Shown in pieces: positions 1 to 7,477 of a DNA stretch of 64,000 nt. The stretch is from Myroides guanonis (GTDB lineage: Bacteria; Bacteroidota; Bacteroidia; Flavobacteriales; Flavobacteriaceae). Under the pieces are notes generated by a model that did no database searches, was not told the DNA's origin, and saw nothing but the letters and a program-made list of their open reading frames with translations. The first letter of the stretch is position 1. Every line of letters starts with the position of its first letter. The translations under genes and the position numbers were made by a program. Location of the stretch: positions 62,001 through 126,000 of the forward strand of contig NZ_FORU01000003.1 in the NCBI RefSeq assembly GCF_900114085.1. Direction: 5' to 3'.

Positions 1-1391
1 GAAATGCCAAGTGGTATTTGGTTGCTTTTGGAATGATCGGAACAGCGCTTTCAGGCGTTACTTTCATATCAGTGCCTGGAGAAGTTGGTGCTCCAAGTGG
101 AGAGCAATTTAAATACTTTCAATTCATACTTGGTAATGCTGTAGGTTTTCTAATTACAGCTACAGTTTTACTTCCGCTATATTACAAATATAATTTAGTA
201 TCTATTTACACTTATATAGAGCAAAAGCTAGGTTATTACAGCTATAAATCAGCCGCTACTATCTTCTTACTCAGTCGAACTATCGGATCTGCCTTTAGAC
301 TTTATCTAGTGGTTATTGTTCTCCAACGCTATGTATTTGACCATTTTGGAGTTCCATTTTTTGCAACTGTTCTTTTAGCACTTGCATTGATTTATGCTTA
401 TACCTATAAAGGAGGTTTGAAAACCATTATAATCACCGATACGCTACAGACATTTTTCTTGGTATCATCGGTTATTTTTACCATAATTTTCATTTGTCAC
501 AGCCTTGATTTGAATGCGCTTGAAGCCTTCGAAACTATTAAAGAAAGCAACTATTCAAAGGTGTTTTTCTTTGAAGATTTTATGGGAAGTAAATACCATT
601 TTGTCAAACAGTTTCTAGGGGGTGTTTTTGTTACTCTAGCAATGGTAGGTTTAGATCAAGATTTGATGCAAAAGAATTTAAGTTGTAAAAACATAAAAGA
701 AGCACAAAAAAACATGTATTCTTTCACTGCCATTTTTGTAGTAATCAACCTATTCTTTTTAGGTGTTGGAGCTTTATTATATGTTTATGCCTCTCAGAAA
801 GGAATAGAAGTTCCAGTAGATACCATTACAGGAAAACCGCGAACAGATTTACTTTTCCCGGAAATAGCCTTCAACCACTTAAGTTTAATTCCTTCCATTA
901 TATTCTTACTTGGTCTAACGGCAGCTACTTTCGCGACAACCGATTCAGCTCTTACGGCCTTAACCACCTCTTTTTGTATTGATTTCTTAGGAATGGATAA
1001 ACCAGAAAATGTTCATAAGACATCTAATGTTTGGAAAAGAAAATGGGTACACCTTAGTTTTTCTTTCTTAATGTTTTTGGTAATAATCATCTTTAATATC
1101 ATCAATGACGCTTCTGTAGTCAGTATGATTTTCAAAATAGCCTCTTATACTTATGGTCCACTATTAGGTTTATTTGCATTTGCGATATTCTTTAAACACA
1201 GACGAGTTCGCGACGTTCTTGTCCCTGCTATTTGTATCGTTTCTCCCCTAATCACACTTTGGATAAGCAGCAATTCAAACATCCTTTTTGGCAACTATGT
1301 CTTCGACAATGAACTCATCATAGTAAATGGAAGTATTACGTTTCTTTTGCTTCTTGTGAGTAGTAAGAGAATGATGTCTGAACAGAAATAA
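1..1391 (+). CDS. sodium:solute symporter (SSS family), 5' end outside window
   Basis: Integral membrane secondary transporter of the sodium/solute symporter family; the substrate cannot be told from sequence. The frame is already open at the left edge (codons from position 3 read N-A-K-W-Y), so the true start lies outside and at least 462 residues are visible, most of the usual family length. Some dozen hydrophobic segments follow each other. The first carries the family signature around SGVTFISVPG, and a TAATFATTDSAL segment lies in a late helix. No transcriptional partner is visible; the next gene is on the other strand. A first in-frame TTG at position 18 could be mistaken for the start, but residues upstream of it also fit the family. 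Confidence 0.88.
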   Translation, partial: NAKWYLVAFGMIGTALSGVTFISVPGEVGAPSGEQFKYFQFILGNAVGFLITATVLLPLYYKYNLVSIYTYIEQKLGYYSYKSAATIFLLSRTIGSAFRLYLVVIVLQRYVFDHFGVPFFATVLLALALIYAYTYKGGLKTIIITDTLQTFFLVSSVIFTIIFICHSLDLNALEAFETIKESNYSKVFFFEDFMGSKYHFVKQFLGGVFVTLAMVGLDQDLMQKNLSCKNIKEAQKNMYSFTAIFVVINLFFLGVGALLYVYASQKGIEVPVDTITGKPRTDLLFPEIAFNHLSLIPSIIFLLGLTAATFATTDSALTALTTSFCIDFLGMDKPENVHKTSNVWKRKWVHLSFSFLMFLVIIIFNIINDASVVSMIFKIASYTYGPLLGLFAFAIFFKHRRVRDVLVPAICIVSPLITLWISSNSNILFGNYVFDNELIIVNGSITFLLLLVSSKRMMSEQK

Positions 1392-1421
1392 TTGAGATTG
1401 CGGGTCAAGCCCGTAATGACT
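1391..1421. repeat. REP-like hairpin element
   Basis: A short GC-richer hairpin (TTGCGGG, loop TCAAG, CCCGTAA, with one G-U pair) followed by AATGACT directly after the symporter stop. It lacks a clear T-run, so it is more like a dispersed intergenic palindrome than a simple terminator. A related diverged copy is seen near 56031-56066. The relationship is judged by eye. Confidence 0.4.
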
Positions 1422-1550
1422 AGTGAGAATAAAAACAGTTCTACTTTCAATTATCCAATGACACAACCTCCCCACTAGACTCACTTTGGATAACGAAGCC
1501 AATGGAAAATAGTAAACTGTTGTCCTCTGTACCTAATTTTTATCTCCTAA

Positions 1551-1910
1551 TCAATACTGTCCAATACGCAATAGAACCAAAGTACAGGCTTCTATATAAG
1601 ATATACCCTTTTCATCTAATTTTTTATAGAACTCAGGATTTTCAGTACCTGGATTAAACACCACTCGTTTTGGTTTTAGACTTAAGACATAATCATAATA
1701 ATCCACTTGTCTTTTGGGATTTAAATAGAGTGTAACTGTATCAACTCCTTCGAACGAAAGGGGTTCTGTTTCAATCGACACACCTGCTACTTCACCTTTT
1801 TTGAGTCCAATTGCTACAACTGGGTGTCTAAACTCTCTAAGCATAGAAATCGCTTTAAACGAATATCTTTCAGGATTTGTAGAAGCTCCTATAACTAATG
1901 TCTTTTTCAT
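1551..1910 (-). CDS. CoA-binding domain protein (YccU-like)
   Basis: A 119-residue single-domain Rossmann-fold protein of the CoA-binding family related to YccU and to the N-terminal part of succinyl-CoA synthetase alpha. The N-terminus has beta-strand plus glycine loop VIGAST, then a segment VVAIG, and a C-terminal NPGTENPEF motif typical of the family. Its cellular role is not known even for well-studied members. It stands alone between a plus-strand symporter and plus-strand ompW. A box TAACTTTA at 1929-1936 (read on the minus strand) with TTG 17 bases upstream is a plausible promoter. Confidence 0.85.
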   Translation of the reverse strand: MKKTLVIGASTNPERYSFKAISMLREFRHPVVAIGLKKGEVAGVSIETEPLSFEGVDTVTLYLNPKRQVDYYDYVLSLKPKRVVFNPGTENPEFYKKLDEKGISYIEACTLVLLRIGQY

Positions 1911-2052
1911 AATGAATTCTTTTATCCCTAAAGTTACAGAATATTCTACAATTCAATAAATATAAAATTCGAAAAAAGAGAGTCTTTTAAAATGAAAACG
2001 CTTGATCTTACATGACTTTTCGAAGCAGTCTTTTTTAATTATTTATACACTA

Positions 2053-2095
2053 TGACAATTATCATATGTTATTAAATGGGCTGGCTATAATTTTA
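2053..2095 (+). promoter_or_regulatory. FNR/CRP-type operator plus -7 box upstream of ompW
   Basis: TGACAATTATCA at 2053-2064 is a TGA-N6-TCA imperfect palindrome of the FNR/CRP type. A -7 box TAATTTTA (one mismatch to TAnnTTTG) lies at 2088-2095 and no TTTG is found at the -33 position. With a start site near 2099 the palindrome centre falls at about -41, the usual place for a class II activator. Binding is inferred, not shown. Confidence 0.5.
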
Positions 2096-2117
2096 CATCA
2101 AATTAAAAAAATTCGCT

Positions 2118-2780
2118 ATGAAGAAAATTATTTTGACAGCAATTAGCTTGTGCTTATTTACAATAGGTACAGGATTCGCACAAGAAAAAGAGAATTCAGA
2201 AAAGGAATTTGACAGATGGCAAATGCGCCTTAGAGGAGTCGGAGTAATTCCACACAATCGAGCAGATATTGGTGTTATTGGAGGAAATATCGATGTTTCA
2301 AACAACTTTATTCCTGAATTAGATTTCACTTACTTTTTTACAAAAAACATTGCAGCAGAATTAATATTAGGAACTACAAAACATTCTGTTGAGGCAAATA
2401 AAACTGCAGTCGGTGATTTAGACTTAGGTTCGGTTTACTTACTTCCTCCTACTTTAATGATTCAATATCACCTTCAAGCAGGAGAGGTTTTCAAACCTTA
2501 TGTTGGAGTTGGGGCTAACTATACTGTTTTTTACAATGAAAAATCAGGAGTAGCAAATGGCATTACTTATGACAACGCATTTGGTTATGGTTTTCAAATA
2601 GGTTTTGACATTGATTTAAGCGACAAATTCTTTATCAATCTAGATTTCAAAAAACTATTCTTAGAAACAGATGTTACAGTAGATGCTTCTAACCTTAATG
2701 GTGGAGCAGCTCTAAACATACCTGCAAAAGTAAAACTAGACCCTATGTTATTAGGTTTCGGCCTAGGAATGAGATTCTAG
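2118..2780 (+). CDS. ompW: OmpW family outer-membrane beta-barrel protein
   Basis: A 220-residue outer-membrane protein. Residues 1-21 are a signal peptide ending in GFA-Q. The rest is alternating beta-strands with OmpW hallmarks: an ELDFTYFFTKNIAAEL segment near residue 70, LGTTKH after it, a PPTLMIQYH strand and GVGANYT, and it ends with an aromatic residue (GLGMRF), typical of barrel insertion. OmpW proteins form small eight-stranded barrels that admit hydrophobic molecules; the substrate here is unknown. It is a single-gene unit with its own promoter, an FNR-like box upstream and a strong terminator behind it. Confidence 0.9.
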   Translation: MKKIILTAISLCLFTIGTGFAQEKENSEKEFDRWQMRLRGVGVIPHNRADIGVIGGNIDVSNNFIPELDFTYFFTKNIAAELILGTTKHSVEANKTAVGDLDLGSVYLLPPTLMIQYHLQAGEVFKPYVGVGANYTVFYNEKSGVANGITYDNAFGYGFQIGFDIDLSDKFFINLDFKKLFLETDVTVDASNLNGGAALNIPAKVKLDPMLLGFGLGMRF

Positions 2781-2810
2781 TTGTTTTTAGATTATTACCA
2801 TTGTTTTTTT

Positions 2811-2838
2811 AAAGATCGCTTTTACAGCGATCTTTTTT
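2811..2838 (+). terminator. rho-independent terminator of ompW
   Basis: Perfect ten-base stem (AAAGATCGCT, loop TTTAC, AGCGATCTTT) running into a T-tract, about 30 bases after the ompW stop. Confidence 0.85.
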
Positions 2839-2885
2839 ATTCTAGCTAATTTTCCCGAAGTTTGCTTCGAAATTAAAAATGAGAA

Positions 2886-4208
2886 ATGGGAAAAGAGATT
2901 TCGTTCAAAAACATCAATGCTTTAGCAATACCAGCCATTTTTGCAGGTATTTCAGAATCAGTAATCTCTTTAACTGATATTGCCATTGTGGGTAATATAA
3001 AAGAAAATGGAGTCGAAGCATTGGCTGCTGCCGGTTTGGTGGGTTCTTTTCTAACAGCGATTATCTGGGTGGTCGCTCAAACCAAAACTTCCATTTCTGC
3101 AACGGTCTCACAACATTTGGGGGCCAATCGCATTTATGCTGTAAAAACCCTCGTTCCTCAAGCCATTGCTTTTAATTTTATACTCAGCATTGCAATTTTA
3201 ATAAGTACTACCCTATTTTCAAATTTAATCTTTAAAGCCTATAATGCGGAAGGTTTAATATTAGAATATGCAGTAGATTACTATAATATAAGAGCTTTGG
3301 GCTTTCCGCTAACACTAATAACATTTGCTCTTTATGGTGTTTTTAGAGGTTTGCAAAACACCCTATGGGCTATGAAATGTAGCTTAGTAGGAGCTTTTTT
3401 AAATGTGATTCTAGACTTTGCTTTCGTTTTTGGAATAGATGGTTTTATTCCCGCAATGCATCTTAAAGGTGCAGCCTATGCTAGTTTAATTGCCCAATTT
3501 GTAATGTTTGCCATGGCTCTTTATTACTATCTATACAAAACTCCTTTTACTCTAAAACTGCGTAAAAAAATAAACCCTTCTCTTAAGCCATTGATTATAA
3601 TGAGCTTTAACTTTATTCTCAGAACAGCCACTCTCAATATTGCAATATATATGGCAAATGCTTATGCAACTGGTTATGGTAAAGAATACATCGCCGCACA
3701 AAGTATTCTAATGAATATATGGTTATTCTTTTCTTTCTTTATCGACGGTTATGCAAGTGCGGGGAATGCAATGGCAGGAAAGTTAGTAGGTCAAAATAAT
3801 TATATGGGTTTGTGGAATTTAAGCAAACGCATCAGTCGATATTCTATCATAGTTTCTGTTGTATTAATTTTATTATGTGCTGTTTTCTATAAACCAATTG
3901 GCTTGCTTTTTAATCAAGACCCAGAGGTGATTCACATTTTTACTACTGTGTTTTGGATTGTCTTAATCATGCAGCCTATAAATACGCTCGCCTACATATA
4001 TGACGGGATTTTTAAAGGAATGGGTGATGCTAAACTTTTGAGAAACAACTTGTTTTTTGCCACCTTCTGTGGTTTCATCCCTACCCTATTACTATTTGAT
4101 TATTTAGATTTTAAACTATATAGTGTTTGGTTTGCTTTTGCTGTATGGATGGCATGTAGAAGCTTTCCTCTTATGTATATTTTTAAACGAGATTACGTTC
4201 AACGATAA
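2886..4208 (+). CDS. MATE family efflux transporter (NorM/DinF-like)
   Basis: A 440-residue multidrug and toxin extrusion protein with about twelve membrane helices in two homologous halves. The start of the first helix region (ALAIPAIFAGISESVISLTDIAIVG) and the QNTLWAMK and KGAAYAS segments are typical. Family members export drugs or metabolites against a proton or sodium gradient; no substrate can be assigned. The ATG is the first in frame and follows the ompW terminator closely. The downstream ATPase gene has its own promoter, so the two need not be co-transcribed. Confidence 0.87.
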   Translation: MGKEISFKNINALAIPAIFAGISESVISLTDIAIVGNIKENGVEALAAAGLVGSFLTAIIWVVAQTKTSISATVSQHLGANRIYAVKTLVPQAIAFNFILSIAILISTTLFSNLIFKAYNAEGLILEYAVDYYNIRALGFPLTLITFALYGVFRGLQNTLWAMKCSLVGAFLNVILDFAFVFGIDGFIPAMHLKGAAYASLIAQFVMFAMALYYYLYKTPFTLKLRKKINPSLKPLIIMSFNFILRTATLNIAIYMANAYATGYGKEYIAAQSILMNIWLFFSFFIDGYASAGNAMAGKLVGQNNYMGLWNLSKRISRYSIIVSVVLILLCAVFYKPIGLLFNQDPEVIHIFTTVFWIVLIMQPINTLAYIYDGIFKGMGDAKLLRNNLFFATFCGFIPTLLLFDYLDFKLYSVWFAFAVWMACRSFPLMYIFKRDYVQR

Positions 4209-4265
4209 GCAGTGCAACATCGTTGCAAACATCCATTGACACTAGTCTATTGTTTCTAGAGACGG

Positions 4266-4273
4266 TATATTTG
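4266..4273 (+). promoter_or_regulatory. -7 promoter box of the P-type ATPase gene
   Basis: TATATTTG matches TAnnTTTG exactly and lies 24 bases upstream of the ATG at 4298. No well-spaced TTTG is seen at -33, so a regulator may be needed. Confidence 0.5.
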
Positions 4274-4297
4274 TATATACTTTTAAAACTGCTAATT

Positions 4298-6289
4298 ATG
4301 TTTAAAGAAAATAAAAAACGTTCTCAAGTTCACAATCATGGACATAAAGATCATAAAAAACACTCTATGGATGACGGACACGATCATAGCCATGATGAGA
4401 TTAACTTTGATGAACAAGAAGCTACTTTAGGATTTAAAGATTTCTTACCCGGCATAATCAGTTTTATTATAATGATTACTGGTATCGTTATGGATCAATT
4501 AGAAATAAGCTTTTTTCAAGGTTTCTTACGATTCTCTTGGTATTTAGTCGCTTATCTTTATGTTGGACTATCTGTTATTATTAAAGCATATAAATCCATA
4601 CTAAAAGGAGAGGTATTTAATGAGTTTTTCTTAATGAGTATTGCCACCATTGGAGCATTTGCCATTGGGGAATATTCCGAAGGTGTTGCGGTAATGCTCT
4701 TTTACTTTGTAGGAGAATTATTTCAAGAGGCAGCAGCTAATAAAGCTAAATCAAGTATCCAAGCGCTTTTAGATATTCGCTCAGATGAAACTACCGTAAT
4801 CCGAAATGGAGAAGCAATTGTAGTAGATCCAAAAGAAGTTGAGACAGATGAAATCATTAGAATCAAAGTAGGAGAAAAAGTTTCTTTAGATGGTGTATTA
4901 CTATCTAAAGAAGCCGCATTTGACACAGCAGCGCTAACAGGAGAAAGTAAACCTGATACAAAAAGAACAGGGGAAAGTGTTTTAGCTGGAATGATTAACC
5001 TCAACACTGTTTGTGAAGTAAGAGTAACCGCTGCATATGCTGATACTAAACTATCACAGATTCTTACGATGATTCAAGATGCTACGGCTAAAAAATCTAA
5101 GACTCAGTTATTTATTACTCGATTTGCAAAAATATACACACCAATAGTAGTACTACTCGCAACTATACTAACATTTGCACCTGCATTATTTGTAGAGAAC
5201 TATGTTTTTCAAGATTGGCTCTATAGAGGATTGGTATTTTTGGTAATATCTTGTCCATGTGCTTTGGTAATCTCTGTTCCATTAGGATACTTTGGGGGAA
5301 TTGGACTCGCTTCGCGCAACGGTATTCTTTTTAAAGGGAGTAACTATTTAGATGTTATGACTGAAATCGATACGGTTGTTATGGATAAAACTGGAACACT
5401 GACAAAAGGAGTATTTACCGTTCAAGAGGTAAATCCAAAGAACTATTCACAGGAAGAACTCTTAGTATTCGCAGCAAGTTTAGAAGAGCATTCTACACAC
5501 CCGATTGCAACTGCAATTACAGCTTATGTAAAAAAACTATATCCAAACAATTCATTCGAAGCAAAGGAGATTGAAGAGATTGCTGGACATGGATTAAAGG
5601 GTACTATTGACGGAAAAACAATTTTAGCGGGAAATGCAAAGCTTTTAGACAAGTTTGGAATAACTTATCCAGACGAGGTAAAAGATATCGTGGAATCCAT
5701 CGTACTTGTTGGAATAAACCAAACTTATGCAGGTTATATAACAGTAGCGGATGAAATTAAAGATGATTCCAAAGAAGCTATTGAACAACTTCACGCCATG
5801 GGTATTAAAACGGTTATGTTAAGTGGAGATAAAACCAGTATTGTCGATAAAGTTGCCAAAGAATTAAACATAGACACTGCCTTTGGAAACTTATTGCCTG
5901 ATGACAAAGTTAGACATGTAGAAGAACTAAAAAAACAGGGAAGAAAAATAGCATTTACAGGAGATGGAATCAATGATGCACCTGTATTAGCGCTTTCAGA
6001 TGCGGGATTAGCAATGGGAGGTTTAGGTAGTGATGCTGCCATTGAAACCGCTGATATTGTAATTCAAAACGACCAACCGAGTCGTATTCCGCTAGCCATA
6101 AGAATAAGCAAGAAAACGAGAAAAGTCGTAATTCAAAACATTACGTTAGCCATTGGTGTAAAAGTAATCGTGTTGGCTTTAGGTGCATTGGGAGAAGCAA
6201 ATCTTTGGGCGGCTATTTTTGCTGATGTTGGTGTATCACTAATTGCAATACTCAACTCTGTTCGTATTCAATTTTCTAGAATCAAATAA
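4298..6289 (+). CDS. heavy-metal (Zn/Cd/Co-type) P1B ATPase
   Basis: Metal-exporting P-type ATPase, 663 residues from the ATG at 4298. An upstream TTG at 4223 would add 25 residues but lies before the promoter box, so I reject it. Residues 12-32 form a His/Asp-rich tail with eight histidines that replaces the usual HMA ferredoxin-like domain. Then come membrane helices, TGES (214-217), the CPC metal site in SCPCALV (319-321), the phosphorylated Asp363 in DKTGT, the HP motif (401-402) and GDGINDAP near the C-terminus. The CPC motif and His-rich tail favour Zn, Cd or Co over copper. No metal-responsive regulator is adjacent. Confidence 0.93.
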   Translation: MFKENKKRSQVHNHGHKDHKKHSMDDGHDHSHDEINFDEQEATLGFKDFLPGIISFIIMITGIVMDQLEISFFQGFLRFSWYLVAYLYVGLSVIIKAYKSILKGEVFNEFFLMSIATIGAFAIGEYSEGVAVMLFYFVGELFQEAAANKAKSSIQALLDIRSDETTVIRNGEAIVVDPKEVETDEIIRIKVGEKVSLDGVLLSKEAAFDTAALTGESKPDTKRTGESVLAGMINLNTVCEVRVTAAYADTKLSQILTMIQDATAKKSKTQLFITRFAKIYTPIVVLLATILTFAPALFVENYVFQDWLYRGLVFLVISCPCALVISVPLGYFGGIGLASRNGILFKGSNYLDVMTEIDTVVMDKTGTLTKGVFTVQEVNPKNYSQEELLVFAASLEEHSTHPIATAITAYVKKLYPNNSFEAKEIEEIAGHGLKGTIDGKTILAGNAKLLDKFGITYPDEVKDIVESIVLVGINQTYAGYITVADEIKDDSKEAIEQLHAMGIKTVMLSGDKTSIVDKVAKELNIDTAFGNLLPDDKVRHVEELKKQGRKIAFTGDGINDAPVLALSDAGLAMGGLGSDAAIETADIVIQNDQPSRIPLAIRISKKTRKVVIQNITLAIGVKVIVLALGALGEANLWAAIFADVGVSLIAILNSVRIQFSRIK

Positions 6290-6304
6290 TATAATTTAAA
6301 TCAA

Positions 6305-6335
6305 GAGGTTGCCCTTTTTTGGACAGCCTCTTTTT
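6305..6335 (+). terminator. terminator of the P-type ATPase gene
   Basis: Stem GAGGTTG / CAGCCTC (one G-U pair) followed by a T-run, just after the ATPase stop. It abuts the 3' end of the sigma-factor remnant on the other strand. Confidence 0.75.
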
Positions 6336-6337
6336 CT

Positions 6338-6556
6338 TTAAAAAGGCCTTCTTATCCTTTTGAAATAAGAAATCGCGGTGTTAATGGAAACTCTATACAT
6401 CCAGGTTGAGAACTTACTATCTCCTTTAAAGTTTTTATACGATTTCCATAATTGATACAAGATTTCTTGATATAGGTGTTCTTGTTCAACTACTGTATCC
6501 ATTTTATATAAAATTCCCTTGTGTAGTTGTATCTGATTTAAAAAAATCTTGTTCAA
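6338..6556 (-). pseudogene. truncated ECF sigma factor (region 2 only)
   Basis: A 72-codon frame that clearly resembles region 2 of Bacteroidota ECF sigma factors: LYQEILYQLWKSY, then FKGDSKFSTWMYRVSINTAI, the core-binding and -10-recognition helices. Full ECF factors are 160-190 residues. Here the frame stops right after region 2.4 with RIRRPF and runs into the ATPase terminator, so region 4, needed for -35 recognition, is absent. The segment before LYQEIL also looks shortened, and the only start is a TTG. No anti-sigma factor is adjacent. I read it as a decayed gene; a short functional peptide cannot be excluded. Confidence 0.7.
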
Positions 6557-6712
6557 CAGTTTTATCCACGTATGGTTAAGATTGATTATTCTATTTTATA
6601 TAAGTCTACAAATAATTGTCCTTTATCATTCAAAGACTTTTAAATTATTCTTTCTAAGAAGTAAGTACACAAAAAGAAGAAACGTTACAAAAGAATTTTA
6701 TTATTAATTAAA

Positions 6713-6746
6713 AATGCCCAAAAAAGTCAAATCTATTTTGGGCATT
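6713..6746 (-). terminator. terminator of the asmA-def unit
   Basis: Perfect 11-base stem (AATGCCCAAAA / TTTTGGGCATT) with a 12-base loop; on the minus strand it is followed by a T-rich stretch. It lies about 80 bases downstream of the def stop. Confidence 0.75.
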
Positions 6747-6826
6747 CTAATTTTATAAAAGTAAATCTATTTAAATTCTTTTATTTAAACCTCCTAGTCA
6801 ATAAAAAACAGATTTATCAATACAAA

Positions 6827-7417
6827 CTACTTTAAATATACCAATACATTTTTCGTAGAAGCGTCTTCATATTCCTTCTCTCTTTGTTCTTCAACATGAT
6901 CTGTAAATAATATCCCATTAAGATGGTCCATTTCATGTTGCATTATTACAGCTGTAAAACCCTCTACAACTTCTTGAAAATGTTTCCCCTCTAAGTCAAA
7001 ATACGTGATTTGAATGGCATAACTTCTATAAACTGTATCATAGGCTTCTGCAATAGACAAACAACCTTCTTCTCCCTTTCTTAATATCTTTGAATACCAA
7101 ACTATTTCAGGGTTTACAAAAAATTCAAAAGGTTGTTCTGGCTTATCTAATCGTTGTGCCAAAAACACTCTTCTATTAATGCCTATTTGTGGTGCCGCAA
7201 TTCCTACTCCAGGTTTGTTTTCATCTGTCACCGTTTGAAGCATACGATTTATCAACTCCTTCAAAACAGTATCTTTAGGATCTAACTCTAAGTTATCTGC
7301 TCTTAAAACTATTAAATCTTGTTCATCGGAAGTTTGTAAAACACGTAAAGGTTCGCTCTTATCACCAGATAGAATAAGGTTTTTTTCCGCTGTACTAATA
7401 GGGATATAGGTTTTCAT
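6827..7417 (-). CDS. def: peptide deformylase
   Basis: Removes the N-formyl group from nascent polypeptides. All three motifs are present: GVGIAAPQIG (70-79), EEGCLS with metal ligand Cys119, and QHEMDHL with His161, catalytic Glu162 and His165. At 196 residues it carries an N-terminal extension of about 30 residues compared with a minimal deformylase, and there may be another def elsewhere in the genome. It is the second gene after the large asmA-like gene on the same strand, 60 bases apart, with no promoter box seen between them, so co-transcription is likely. Confidence 0.92.
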   Translation of the reverse strand: MKTYIPISTAEKNLILSGDKSEPLRVLQTSDEQDLIVLRADNLELDPKDTVLKELINRMLQTVTDENKPGVGIAAPQIGINRRVFLAQRLDKPEQPFEFFVNPEIVWYSKILRKGEEGCLSIAEAYDTVYRSYAIQITYFDLEGKHFQEVVEGFTAVIMQHEMDHLNGILFTDHVEEQREKEYEDASTKNVLVYLK

Positions 7418-7477
7418 ATCTTTTGTATTCTTGTCTATAATTTGTAAGCAATGATGCTCCTACAATAAAATTAAACA

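Noticed and set aside
1938..1947. AGAATATTCT palindrome upstream of the CoA-binding protein gene as an operator
   Set aside because: Only ten AT-rich bases; such matches are expected by chance in this composition.
4223..4297. An N-terminal extension of the P-type ATPase starting at a TTG
   Set aside because: The -7 promoter box TATATTTG lies inside the extension, so it would not be transcribed; the ATG at 4298 is better.
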